64,000 nucleotides of DNA from NCBI GenBank assembly GCA_964506245.1, contig CAZDKK010000015.1:1-64000 (forward strand), in the 5' to 3' direction. The notes below the pieces were generated by a model that was not told where the DNA came from, searched no databases, and saw only the letters and a program-made list of their open reading frames with translations. Below, in pieces: positions 8,901 through 15,873 of the stretch (position 1 is the first letter of the stretch; each line of letters opens with the position of its first letter). This DNA comes from CAZDKK01 sp964506245. GTDB taxonomy: Bacteria; Eisenbacteria; RBG-16-71-46; CAIMUX01; WJJG01. Made by a program: the position numbers and the translations under genes.

Positions 8901-10228
8901 ACACCAGCGGCGAGGAGCGCGCCCTGCTGGCCCGACTCGCGCTGCTCAACAGCGGCTTGCCCAACCTCGCTCTGACGCGCGGCCTCGTCAGCCAGGAATC
9001 CCCGGAAGGCCGGATGGAGAAGTGGATCACCCGCGCGGAGCTCGAGCTGGACCCCGCGGCCGAGCGGCTTCGCCCCTTGCGCCTCCAGCGCCTGTGGGTG
9101 CGCTCGTTCTTCCAGCGCAGCGACCGCCGGCAGCCCGTGGCCGCCGGATCGGAGCGGGAGCGCAGGGTCACGGACCACGCCTACCTGCGCCTCAACGGAT
9201 CCTGCGGCAACCCGTTCGCCTGGAACCTCATCCTCGAGGATCGCGAGACCCAGCGGCCGCCGGGGGCCACGGCTGGCGAGCAGGACCTGCGCCGCTACCA
9301 GCGGATCGATGGCACCGCCCAGCTGCGGCCGCACCCCTCGGTCGACGCCTATGCGCGTTGGGAATCGGATCGGGCGCTCTACTGGCACGCGAGCGGCGAG
9401 ACGCAGGGCTACGAGACCGGCCGCCTCGCGCAGACGAATGTGCAGCTCTACCCGGGCAGGATCTGCGGGCCGTTCACACCCCTCTCGCTGCGCTTCGACT
9501 TCAGTGATGGGCGCGACCATCGGGGCGAGCCGGGTGACGAGCAACCCGACGCGGCCAGCCTGTTCGAGAGCATCGCGGCCGCGCCCGAGCGCGCCTGGAC
9601 GCGCAGCCGGGTGCTGGAGAGCCGGCTGCAGCTCACCGGCTGGCTGCGGCTCGTGACGCGCCTCGAGGACGATCGCCAGGACGATCACCGCGAGGAGCTG
9701 CGCGCCACGGTCGCGAGCCATCGCGTCGAGAACCGCCTCGAGGCGCGCCCGCGGGGGGGGCTGATCAACCTGCGGGTGACGACCCAGACCGCGGAGTCCG
9801 GCCTGGTCCGGTCACAGGAGCTGGCCCGCTTCCTCGGCGACTGGGACCAGACCTGGGGCCGCGGCCTGCTCACCTACAGCTCCCTCGAGCTGAGCCGCAC
9901 CGACGATGAGGAGGGCCGCGCCGCCGGGCGCACCGACCTGATCAGTCCCCGCGCCCGCGTCACCCTGCGCCGGGAGTTCCTGCACTTCGATGGATCCTTG
10001 GGCGTGGCCTACACCCTCACGCGTACCGAGGACCGCTCCGCTCCCCCCACCGGGGAGAGCAGCGATGGCCGTTCCCTGGCCTTGACCGCCTCCTGCACGA
10101 TCCAGCCCCTGCCGGTGCTTTCCCTCAAGGCCCAGTACGGGCTGACCCGTTCCCAACCCGAGGGCAGCGGGTCGCGGGACTGGACGACCGCCCACGACCT
10201 GAAGCTGAGGATCGCAGTCCGGGTCTAG
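5921..10228 (+). CDS. Giant propeller and SprA-like outer-membrane protein
   Basis: A 1435-residue surface protein starting at a GTG four bases after the DUF362 stop, with GGAG upstream. A signal peptide occupies about residues 1-48. Residues 50-410 contain repeated blade motifs (LWITGADGASVSD, YAATDSGAARFDRY, LWLATDAGLWRYIA) typical of two-component-type beta-propellers. An acidic linker sits near residue 440. From about 450 on, the sequence alternates short strands rich in aromatic and charged residues, as in outer-membrane barrels. Near residues 776-815 the block VPGSERIAVDREQL ... DYTLIPSTGIFVL resembles the repeated motif of the gliding/secretion protein SprA. The last strand ends KLRIAVRV, a barrel-like terminus. 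I infer a propeller domain fused to a surface barrel; whether it is a translocon part or an adhesin is not known. Confidence 0.7.
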   Translation: MAAGSTAGALAPRSPSRTHRVPGPQLRALAVLLGAAAFSGALGSAHAADLPAVGMAATRAEDLRAVASIGTDRALVLAPAGLYRLRLESETWTLTTEREGLPAAPLTGLCPTAEELWITGADGASVSDMRFDDWRRYGPAQGLPGRLVADIESDEDYAYAATDSGAARFDRYVLEWEALPGPDGRPLGPCTDVALEGERVWFALAYGLGEFRPGPESMRVLRELGGFSSPMILALRQTPRHLWAITPVGLARYDKRLETWTSYAAGAEVPDARIYQAELQGDDLWLATDAGLWRYIAQSGIWRRHESADQMPGTRVTAFALEPQRIWVVTERAFAVYEEEDARWIDFTPSVPLAPARCRRLILASGGMILLGEDRIVYGLSQGETNPSLFSYREIPIEVVAAGAGAARRWSLGLDSGGLGITAPSGESATIKGGATIYIEEEQEKEEGLGDLAAETRVDASVNGRLRGDRTVSGFYDNTDPDNVAYQLEYRGAHDDLVRSVSAGEIDQQLFNTQLVPETGLRGAHVRAEVGARSEATRRRRLTADGWAGERRTFPGRDVFRGGSRAISGSLRDRDYARRVVFALPDSWRSLDPDRLQLYRDDGVAATDDANTLHAELAGRAGSWDRLVPHEAYVPGPDRATLILVAPLGAQEQLVAVAGGAAMPAEVDLSGADVRNAYWLAGEPEPGSLAVSIADSSGATLGGDGRSYLARFGLDANGDGALDAERFSPLTGLLTFPDSLPFPPEVYAEGGPSLYRIAFTYRTAQTVFQTSHPNLVPGSERIAVDREQLQSNTDYTLIPSTGIFVLFEHVLLDDDSVIEVSYMYESTGAGEEPPIATAQLGLAPNDHLFVGTSALRWEDEGGRATTNAGVNARLEWKDTRSFVRCTPEIAFSHRATDGDGGAADRDGAQAIELQTRHGGVEVSGSYRALGADFTTMEDRRTLLGRLREESRVNARWDPNRRLQAELEWSSARSDSVARGAVTGQSAVASADTFYTSGEERALLARLALLNSGLPNLALTRGLVSQESPEGRMEKWITRAELELDPAAERLRPLRLQRLWVRSFFQRSDRRQPVAAGSERERRVTDHAYLRLNGSCGNPFAWNLILEDRETQRPPGATAGEQDLRRYQRIDGTAQLRPHPSVDAYARWESDRALYWHASGETQGYETGRLAQTNVQLYPGRICGPFTPLSLRFDFSDGRDHRGEPGDEQPDAASLFESIAAAPERAWTRSRVLESRLQLTGWLRLVTRLEDDRQDDHREELRATVASHRVENRLEARPRGGLINLRVTTQTAESGLVRSQELARFLGDWDQTWGRGLLTYSSLELSRTDDEEGRAAGRTDLISPRARVTLRREFLHFDGSLGVAYTLTRTEDRSAPPTGESSDGRSLALTASCTIQPLPVLSLKAQYGLTRSQPEGSGSRDWTTAHDLKLRIAVRV

Positions 10229-10298
10229 GCGCGCAGCCGCCGACCTCCCTTTCCTGTTCTGCCGCATTGAGTTGCAACGGTTTTGCCGTTCAGCCAGG

Positions 10299-10328
10299 TT
10301 GTGAAGAGGCTCCGTAAACGGCTATAAT
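10299..10328 (+). promoter_or_regulatory. Sigma-70-type promoter of the selenoprotein candidate
   Basis: TTGTGA at 10299-10304 and a perfect TATAAT at 10323-10328 are separated by 18 bp. It lies about 125 bp upstream of the ATG at 10456, in a gap with no other gene, so it probably drives that gene alone. An AGAGGAG ribosome site at 10441-10447 sets the ATG at 10456. Confidence 0.6.
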
Positions 10329-10455
10329 GGTAGGGTTCTGGATCTATGATCCCCGTGACCCGGTCCACCGAGGAGCGGCCGGCTCAAGGGCAGGCTGGAG
10401 CTGCCTGCGGGGGGCAACGTCGGGTTTCGCAGCCACGAAGAGAGGAGACGACTCC

Positions 10456-12468
10456 ATGAGACGCGGTCACAAGCTGCTCACGCTTGCAGTGGTTCTGGCA
10501 TCCCTGGCGGGTACCGCGGCGGCCTGGTATCCCGGCGGGGTCCAGGTCGAGATGGGAACGGCCACGTGGTGACAGTACTGCCCACGGGCTGCCTCCGGGA
10601 TTGAGGCAAACAAGGGTTGGTTTGATCGCTATGAGTTCAACGCCATCGAGTACTTCGCGACGTCCGGTGGGTTGGGCAATGCCGACTCCGAGGCGCGCAA
10701 CGCGTATAATGGGGCAACCGCCTTCCCCACTCTCACCTGGAACGGCACGATCCGCATGGTCGGCGCAGGCACGGACGTGATCAACGGGGAGCCCTATCGG
10801 GTCATCATCAACAACCTGCTCGATGAGCCCTCCTACTTCAAGATCACCGTCAACTCGGTGGACCTCTCGGCCCCGACCGGCTCGATCAACCTCGACATCG
10901 AGGTGATGGAGGATGTACCGAGCATCGCCAGCACCTACCTGCGCATGTCGCTCACCGAGGACAACGTCCTCTACGGTTCGACCAGGTACTACAACGTCAA
11001 CCGCGACATGCTGGCCGACACACCGATCACGGTCGATGGGTTCGGCGAGGTTCAGCACGTGCAGATGAACTTCGCGATCGATCCCTCCTGGATCGAGGCG
11101 AACCTCGAGATCGTGGCCTTCATCCAGCGCGACAGCGACAAGCAGGTTCTGCAGTCGACTTCCACCGCCGCGATGGGTGACCAGTACTCGCTGCGCTACT
11201 ACGCGTTGGGTGAGCGCGCCGCACTCGGCCCGATCTACGGTCTCTATAGCTTCGACTTCTTCCGGCTCTACAACTTCGGCACGCAGACGGACAACTTCCA
11301 CATCGTCCTGACGATGGATAGCCCTAGTGACTGGGTCGGCAATCTGTGCGACGACATGATGTGCTACGGCACGTCGGTCGATCAGACCCTGGCGCCGGGC
11401 GAGTACATCGAGCTGTACCCCGACATCGTCCCGCTCTCCAGCGGCTACGCCCACATCACCGTGACCTTCACGCAGGATGGGCAACCGGGTGTCCAGCGCA
11501 AACTCCAGTACATGTACTTCACCAACGACCTGGACGTGCTGGCGGTGGACGATGACGGCGCCGAGACCTACGAGGATTACTTCACCGACGCCCTCGGCTT
11601 CTACAACGAGCGCTACGGCGTCTGGGACCGCTCCATCGCCGCCCCGGATGCGGCCATGCTGGCCAACTTCAACATTGTCGTCTGGTGGACCGGCCTGCAG
11701 TACCCGACGCTCGATGACGATGACCGGGCGGCGCTGGGCACGTTCATGGACAACGGCGGCGGCCTCTTCGTGACCGGCCAGGAGATCGGCTGGGAGCTCG
11801 AGGACGCGGGCGGTGCCGCCTACACGTGGTACCAGAACTACCTGCACGCGACCTTCGTGAACGACGACGCCAACGACTACACGCTCTCGGGCGTGGCGGG
11901 TGATCCGGTATCGGATGACCTCGCCCTCGTGATCCAGGGCGGCGACGGCGCCAACAACCAGGACTACCCTGATGTGATCCAGGCCGGTGACGGGACGGCC
12001 ACGAACATCTACTTCTACGACGCGAACCGCAAGGGAGCCATCCGCTCGGACGACGGCACCAACCGGGTGGTCTACCTCGGCTTCGGCTACGAGGCGATCG
12101 ACAACGCCACGGACCGCCGCGCGCTCCTGCGCCGGGCGATCTACTGGCTGCGGACAGGCTCGAGCGATGTGGAAGGCGAGCAGAACCCCACCTTCCGGCT
12201 GGCCCTGAGCGCCTGGCCGAATCCCGTGCGGGCGGAGGCTCAGGTGCGTTTCACCCTGCCCGCCGAGGGTGAGGCCGTGCTGAGCGTCTTCGGCCCGGAC
12301 GGCCGCGTGGTGCGCACGCTGGCCAGCGGCCCGCTCGCGGCTGGCAACCATGTGCTGGCCTGGGATCGGCGGACCGATGGCGGACAGCCGGTGCCCGCGG
12401 GGGTCTACTACTACCGCCTGGTGAGCGGCGATCAGACGCTGTCGCACAAGACGGTTGTGCTGAGATAG
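10456..12468 (+). CDS. Exported thioredoxin-fold protein with in-frame UGA (putative selenoprotein, UxxC)
   Basis: The frame runs from the ATG at 10456 (AGAGGAG 8 nt upstream) to the stop at 12466-12468, broken by a single TGA at 10570-10572, codon 39. Reading TGA as selenocysteine gives 670 residues. Residues 1-23 are a signal peptide. Residues 30-110 look like a thioredoxin fold: GTATW-U-QYCPRAASGIE, where U39 and C42 occupy the CxxC positions, and FPTLTWNG, with P91 at the cis-proline position. Beta-rich domains follow. Residues about 360-520 resemble a GATase/ThuA-like fold (FNIVVWWTGLQYPTL, GGGLFVTGQEIGWEL). The last 85 residues are a FlgD-like sorting domain ending KTVVLR. The hairpin at 10590-10608 fits a bacterial SECIS. 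A pseudogene or sequencing error is the alternative, but protein character is intact on both sides and only this one codon is affected. Confidence 0.75.
10590..10608 (+). promoter_or_regulatory. Putative bacterial SECIS hairpin
   Basis: Arms TGCCTC (10590-10595) and GAGGCA (10603-10608) form a perfect 6-bp stem with a 7-nt loop CGGGATT. The stem starts 17 nt after the TGA, and the loop starts 23 nt after it with a G at its second position. Known bacterial SECIS elements lie inside the coding region just after the UGA, with the apical loop roughly 16-37 nt away and a G among the first two loop bases. The fit is good, but a 6-bp GC-rich hairpin can arise by chance in this genome. Confidence 0.55.
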
Positions 12469-12496
12469 GCTTCCACGGCGCCATCGGAGCATCAAT

Positions 12497-12527
12497 AAAC
12501 GCCCGGGGCTCGAAGCCCCGGGCGTTT
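12497..12527 (+). terminator. Intrinsic terminator
   Basis: A perfect 14-bp inverted repeat (AAACGCCCGGGGCT / AGCCCCGGGCGTTT) with a 3-nt CGA loop, ending in TTTCTCTC. It follows the selenoprotein candidate by 28 bp and separates it from the gene at 12577. Confidence 0.88.
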
Positions 12528-12576
12528 CTCTCTGCGCGGCGTTGCCCACGGGCCCGGGTCGGGCTAGGATGCGGGC

Positions 12577-13692
12577 ATGCTGCAGGTACAGACGATCGAT
12601 CCTCGTCCTATGCGCCCGCGCGCGGCCGGCGCGCTCGGGCTGCTGGCAGCCCTGCTCTGCGCCGCAGCACTCGCCCCCAGCGCCGCTGATGAGCCGCGCC
12701 CGGCCGAGGAGATCATGCCGGCCGGCGAAGGTGTGGAGGCCGTTCTGCCCGCAAGCGTCTACCCGGGCGACTACCTCTTCGACTACATCGACGGCGGGGC
12801 GCCCCAGTACATCGAGTACGGCTTCCGCGAGGTGGCGAGCCTGGAGCTGAAACTCGCCGGCCACACCTACGTCTTCGACGTCTATCGCATGGCGTCGCCC
12901 CTGGCGGCCTGGGGCATCTTCAGCACACGCCGGCCTGCCGGGGCACCTCTTCTGGGAGACTTCCCCTACAGCAGCTTCACGACCTACCAGGGCATGGCCG
13001 CCCACGGCCCCTACTTCTTCGACATCTCCGCCTTCGAGACGGGCGACGCCACGGCGGCCGAGATGGCTCGCCTCCTGAGTCTCGCCACGAGCAAGGTGGA
13101 TGCGAGCTCGGTGCCGACCGACATCGTCGCGGGTGAGCCTTTCGTGCGGCTGCCCGGCAACGGCCGTCTGCCCGGCAGCGAACGGCTGGCCCGCGGGCCC
13201 ATCAGCCTGCGCGCGGCGCTGGGGGGCACTGCGCGGGGCTCGCTGCAGACGGTCCTCGACGCGGTGCAGAGGGCGATGGAAACGCAGGCGCTGCGCGCGG
13301 CGAGCCCACGGGGCGCCGCGGGCAGCGGGGACGGGGCGGGCGGAGCCAGCGATGGGGACAGGCGTGGAACGGCGGCCGGCGATCGATCTCGACCGTGGTG
13401 GGTCGTCTGCGGCTACCACCCGATCGCGGGCGATGACGGCCGTCTCGAGCCCCAGACGACCCTCGTCCTGCTGGCCGCCGAAGGCGATGTCACGCCATGG
13501 CTCCAGGCCGCGGGTGAGGCCGTGATCGGGGCCGGCGGCGTGCAGGCGCTGGCGGATCGCGGCTGGCGTTGGTCGGAGGCCGACGGCCGGCAGGGCTTCG
13601 TGCTGCGCCGCGGCGGGGACCTTTTGTGCGCGACGTCGGTTCTGCAGGCGGAGCTCCTGGACGCGTGGTCCCAGTCGCTGCTCACGCAGTAG
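12577..13692 (+). CDS. Exported DUF6599-like protein
   Basis: A 371-residue protein with a signal sequence (hydrophobic stretch at residues 16-34 ending APSAADE). The start at 12577 or the ATG at 12610 both leave it intact. Residues 55-120 carry the family pattern: VLPASVYPGDYLFDYIDGGAPQYIEYGF, then VFDVYRMASPLAAWGIFS. It shares this core with the lipoprotein at 4304-4912 but adds about 170 residues. A glycine/aspartate-rich low-complexity stretch occupies residues 240-270. Function is unknown. It is followed 27 bp later by queF in the same direction. Confidence 0.75.
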   Translation: MLQVQTIDPRPMRPRAAGALGLLAALLCAAALAPSAADEPRPAEEIMPAGEGVEAVLPASVYPGDYLFDYIDGGAPQYIEYGFREVASLELKLAGHTYVFDVYRMASPLAAWGIFSTRRPAGAPLLGDFPYSSFTTYQGMAAHGPYFFDISAFETGDATAAEMARLLSLATSKVDASSVPTDIVAGEPFVRLPGNGRLPGSERLARGPISLRAALGGTARGSLQTVLDAVQRAMETQALRAASPRGAAGSGDGAGGASDGDRRGTAAGDRSRPWWVVCGYHPIAGDDGRLEPQTTLVLLAAEGDVTPWLQAAGEAVIGAGGVQALADRGWRWSEADGRQGFVLRRGGDLLCATSVLQAELLDAWSQSLLTQ

Positions 13693-13719
13693 GAGCGCGC
13701 GAGCGGACGAGGAGGTGCG

Positions 13720-14130
13720 ATGGCGAGGACAAGCGTGCGGCCGACGATGAAGCGAATCCCCAAGAGGGTCTCGACCCGGCCTCGGCGCAGCATGGAGACC
13801 TTCGCCAACCCGAAGGTTGGACGCGACTACGAGATCGAGATCAGCTACCCAGAGTTCACCTGCGTCTGCCCCATGACCGGGCAGCCCGATTTCGCCAGTC
13901 TGCGGATCACTTATGTGCCGGGAGCGGTGTGCGTCGAGCTCAAGTCGCTGCGCAACTACCTCTGGTCCTATCGCAACACGGGAGCCTTCCACGAGGCGGT
14001 CACCAACCGGATCGCGGACGACCTCATCGGCTTGCTGCGCCCGCGCTGGCTGACGGTCGAGGCCGAGTTCCGCACGCGCGGCGGCCTTGCCACGACGGTG
14101 CGGGTCGAGACCGGTGGCCCCGAGCCCTGA
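13720..14130 (+). CDS. queF: NADPH-dependent 7-cyano-7-deazaguanine reductase QueF
   Basis: A 136-residue short-type (unimodular, YkvM-like) QueF. It reduces preQ0 to preQ1 in queuosine biosynthesis. The catalytic cysteine is C50 in EFTCVCPMTGQPDF and the acid is D57; their spacing of 7 equals that of the Bacillus enzyme. The NADPH-binding motif ELKSLRNYLWSYRNTGAFHE follows at residues 70-89. An ATG at residue 10 is an alternative start; GAGGAGGTG lies just before the ATG at 13720, which supports the longer form. The gene after it encodes a radical SAM protein, but not QueE by sequence. Confidence 0.95.
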   Translation: MARTSVRPTMKRIPKRVSTRPRRSMETFANPKVGRDYEIEISYPEFTCVCPMTGQPDFASLRITYVPGAVCVELKSLRNYLWSYRNTGAFHEAVTNRIADDLIGLLRPRWLTVEAEFRTRGGLATTVRVETGGPEP

Positions 14131-14161
14131 GGCCGCCGGTCGCAGGGGAGATGGCGGACTC

Positions 14162-15130
14162 TTGAGCTCCCACGTGCCCGAGCCCCCACCCTACCGGCCG
14201 CCCAGCGAGGCCGAGTCCGTGCTGGTGCGCGTGACGCGCGGCTGCGCCTGGAATCGGTGCGCGTTCTGCGACATGTATCGCCACATCCCCTTCGAGCGGC
14301 GCGCGGTCGAGGAGATCTTCCGCGACCTGGCGAGCCTGCGCGCACGCCATCCGCGCGCGGAGTCGATCTTCCTGGGGGACTCGGACAGCCTGGAGCATTC
14401 GCGCCTGGCCGAGATCGTGGCCGAGGTCCGCCGCGTCTTTCCCGAAGCGCAGCGCGTCACCTCCTACGCCCGGCTGACCACGCTGCGCCGGCTGGAGCCG
14501 GCGATGCTGGCGGCCCTGCGCGAAGCCGGGCTCGATCGCATTCACGCCGGGCTCGAGTCGGGATCGCGGGCGGTGCTCGTGCGAGCCCGCAAGGGCCTGC
14601 GGCCCGAGCTGGCGATCGAAGGCGGCCGGCGCGCGCTCGCGGCCGGTTTCGAGCTCAGCCTCTACCTGCTCTGCGGCCTCGGCGGCGAAGACGACTGGGA
14701 GGAGCATGCCCGCGAGTCGGCGCGCGTGGTGGGCGCGGTCTGGCCGCACTTCGTGCGCCTGCGCAGCCTCGTCCTCCTGCCCGGGAGTCCCCTGCGCGCC
14801 GCGCACGAGGCCGGCACCTTCCGCGCGGCCACGCCGCTCACCCGCTTGCGAGAGGTGCGGCTCTTGCTGGCGCGACTCGCGCCGGCCGCAGCGGACCCGC
14901 CGGCGCGCGAGCTGGAGGTGTGCAGCGACCACTTCTCGAACCTGATCTGGTCCGACCGACACCAGGTCTACACGGGCATCGAAGGCCGGCTTCCGTCGCA
15001 GCGCGCAACCCTGCTGGCGCTGCTGGACGCCGCCATCGGGCGGGTCGAGGCGGGCCGCCAGGTGATCGATCCGGGCACGCTTGCCCTGCGTGGGCGGGTG
15101 CTGGGGATGTACGCCCCGACCCGGCTGTGA
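14162..15130 (+). CDS. Radical SAM protein
   Basis: About 322 residues. The [4Fe-4S] cysteines are C28, C33 and C36 (TRGCAWNRCAFCDMY), a C-x4-C-x2-C variant of the radical SAM motif. The barrel continues with IFLGDSDSLEHS, then VTSYARLTTL and GLDRIHAGLESGS, as in Elp3/MiaB-like family members. No second cluster or B12 domain is evident. The open frame reaches back to a TTG at 14087 inside queF; I prefer the TTG at 14162, which follows the queF stop and an AGGGGAG site, but the start is uncertain. The substrate is unknown. Adjacency to queF is suggestive of tRNA or nucleotide modification but does not prove it. Confidence 0.82.
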   Translation: MSSHVPEPPPYRPPSEAESVLVRVTRGCAWNRCAFCDMYRHIPFERRAVEEIFRDLASLRARHPRAESIFLGDSDSLEHSRLAEIVAEVRRVFPEAQRVTSYARLTTLRRLEPAMLAALREAGLDRIHAGLESGSRAVLVRARKGLRPELAIEGGRRALAAGFELSLYLLCGLGGEDDWEEHARESARVVGAVWPHFVRLRSLVLLPGSPLRAAHEAGTFRAATPLTRLREVRLLLARLAPAAADPPARELEVCSDHFSNLIWSDRHQVYTGIEGRLPSQRATLLALLDAAIGRVEAGRQVIDPGTLALRGRVLGMYAPTRL

Positions 15131-15205
15131 CGGCGCGGCGCGCCCTGCCTGGCGGCGGTCTTGCCCCCGGCCGGGGTCGCAGGCGCATGGCAATGCGGAG
15201 GAACC

Positions 15206-15388
15206 ATGAGCAGTAAGCAGAGAGTGACGCTCATCGGCACGGCGCTGTGCATCTTCGCGGGGGTCGTCGCGGGGATCACCATGGTGGGCCAGGCCGCCGG
15301 TCTGGCGCAGGTCCTGACGGTCTTTTTCTCCGGCATGGGCGCCGGCGCCACCCTGGTGTCGGCCCTGCGCAAGAACCCCAGCGCATGA
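15206..15388 (+). CDS. Small two-helix membrane protein
   Basis: A 60-residue protein starting at an ATG with GGAGGAA just upstream. Residues 7-26 (VTLIGTALCIFAGVVAGITM) and 31-50 (GLAQVLTVFFSGMGAGATLV) are two hydrophobic helices rich in glycine and alanine, with a positively charged C-terminal tail (LRKNPSA). No homology is recognised. The good ribosome site and hydrophobic pattern make it a real gene more likely than not. Confidence 0.65.
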   Translation: MSSKQRVTLIGTALCIFAGVVAGITMVGQAAGLAQVLTVFFSGMGAGATLVSALRKNPSA

Positions 15389-15478
15389 GTGCGCCGGGAC
15401 GCGCGCGCAGCCGGCGTGCTGCGGGGCCCTCGAGGTGCCGCGACAAGGCGCCGCGGCAGCGTGACACGCCGCGCCAGC

Positions 15479-15507
15479 TTGACACGCCGCGTCGCGTGGC
15501 CTAGCCT
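15479..15507 (+). promoter_or_regulatory. Promoter of the cobalamin riboswitch transcript
   Basis: A perfect TTGACA at 15479-15484 is followed after 17 bp by TAGCCT at 15502-15507. The inferred transcription start near 15513 lies just before the riboswitch P1 stem at 15530. A TGACACGCCGCG motif occurs twice here (starting about 15461 and 15480), overlapping the -35 box. Confidence 0.6.
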
Positions 15508-15529
15508 GACCTGCGTTCGACATGGGCCC

Positions 15530-15691
15530 TTCCGGTCCGGCCGCGAGCCGGTGAATAGGGAAAACGGTGCGAAGCCGTTGCGGGCCCGCCGCTGTAATCG
15601 GGGACGGCTCCCGCTCAACGCCACTGCCGTGTGCGCACGGCGGGAAGGCGCGGGAAGCCGGTTGATCCGAGAGCCAGAAGACCTGCCGGAA
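15530..15691 (+). promoter_or_regulatory. Cobalamin (AdoCbl) riboswitch
   Basis: All hallmarks of the B12 aptamer are present in order: P1 arm TTCCGG (15530-15535), the GGTGAATAGGGAA segment, the GCGGGCCCGCCGCTGTAA core, GCCACTG, the GGGAAGGCG segment, the B12 box AGCCAGAAGACCTGCC at 15672-15687, and the closing P1 arm CCGGAA at 15686-15691. Such elements repress downstream uptake genes when adenosylcobalamin is plentiful. The 180 nt between it and the receptor gene presumably hold the expression platform; I could not assign a clear terminator or sequestering helix. Confidence 0.93.
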
Positions 15692-15873
15692 GGGATGGTA
15701 GCGACCCACGAGCCCGAGGCCGGCCGATTCGCGCGCTGTCCGGTATCTCCGACGCTCGGGGTGCCGGGCTTCTTGTTGCAGCCCTCTCGCACCGGCCTCC
15801 GGGGCTCGATCGTCGCAAAGCGGGGCACCTCCAGGGCGAGTCCCCGTGACAGGCGATCTCCACGAGGCCGGAG

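Noticed and set aside
5960..9721. Minus-strand open frame of 1253 codons opposite the giant propeller gene
   Set aside because: High GC makes stop codons rare in antisense frames. It is rich in arginine, glycine and alanine without domains, and the plus strand has clear coding motifs.
10456..10572. Short stand-alone 38-codon gene ending at the TGA, with a separate gene starting at a TTG at 10672
   Set aside because: The TTG has no ribosome site and would cut off the signal peptide and half of the thioredoxin motif. The coding pattern is continuous across the TGA.
10456..12468. Pseudogene with nonsense mutation
   Set aside because: Only one stop, precisely at a CxxC cysteine position, followed by a SECIS-like hairpin; no other damage. 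It remains the main alternative.
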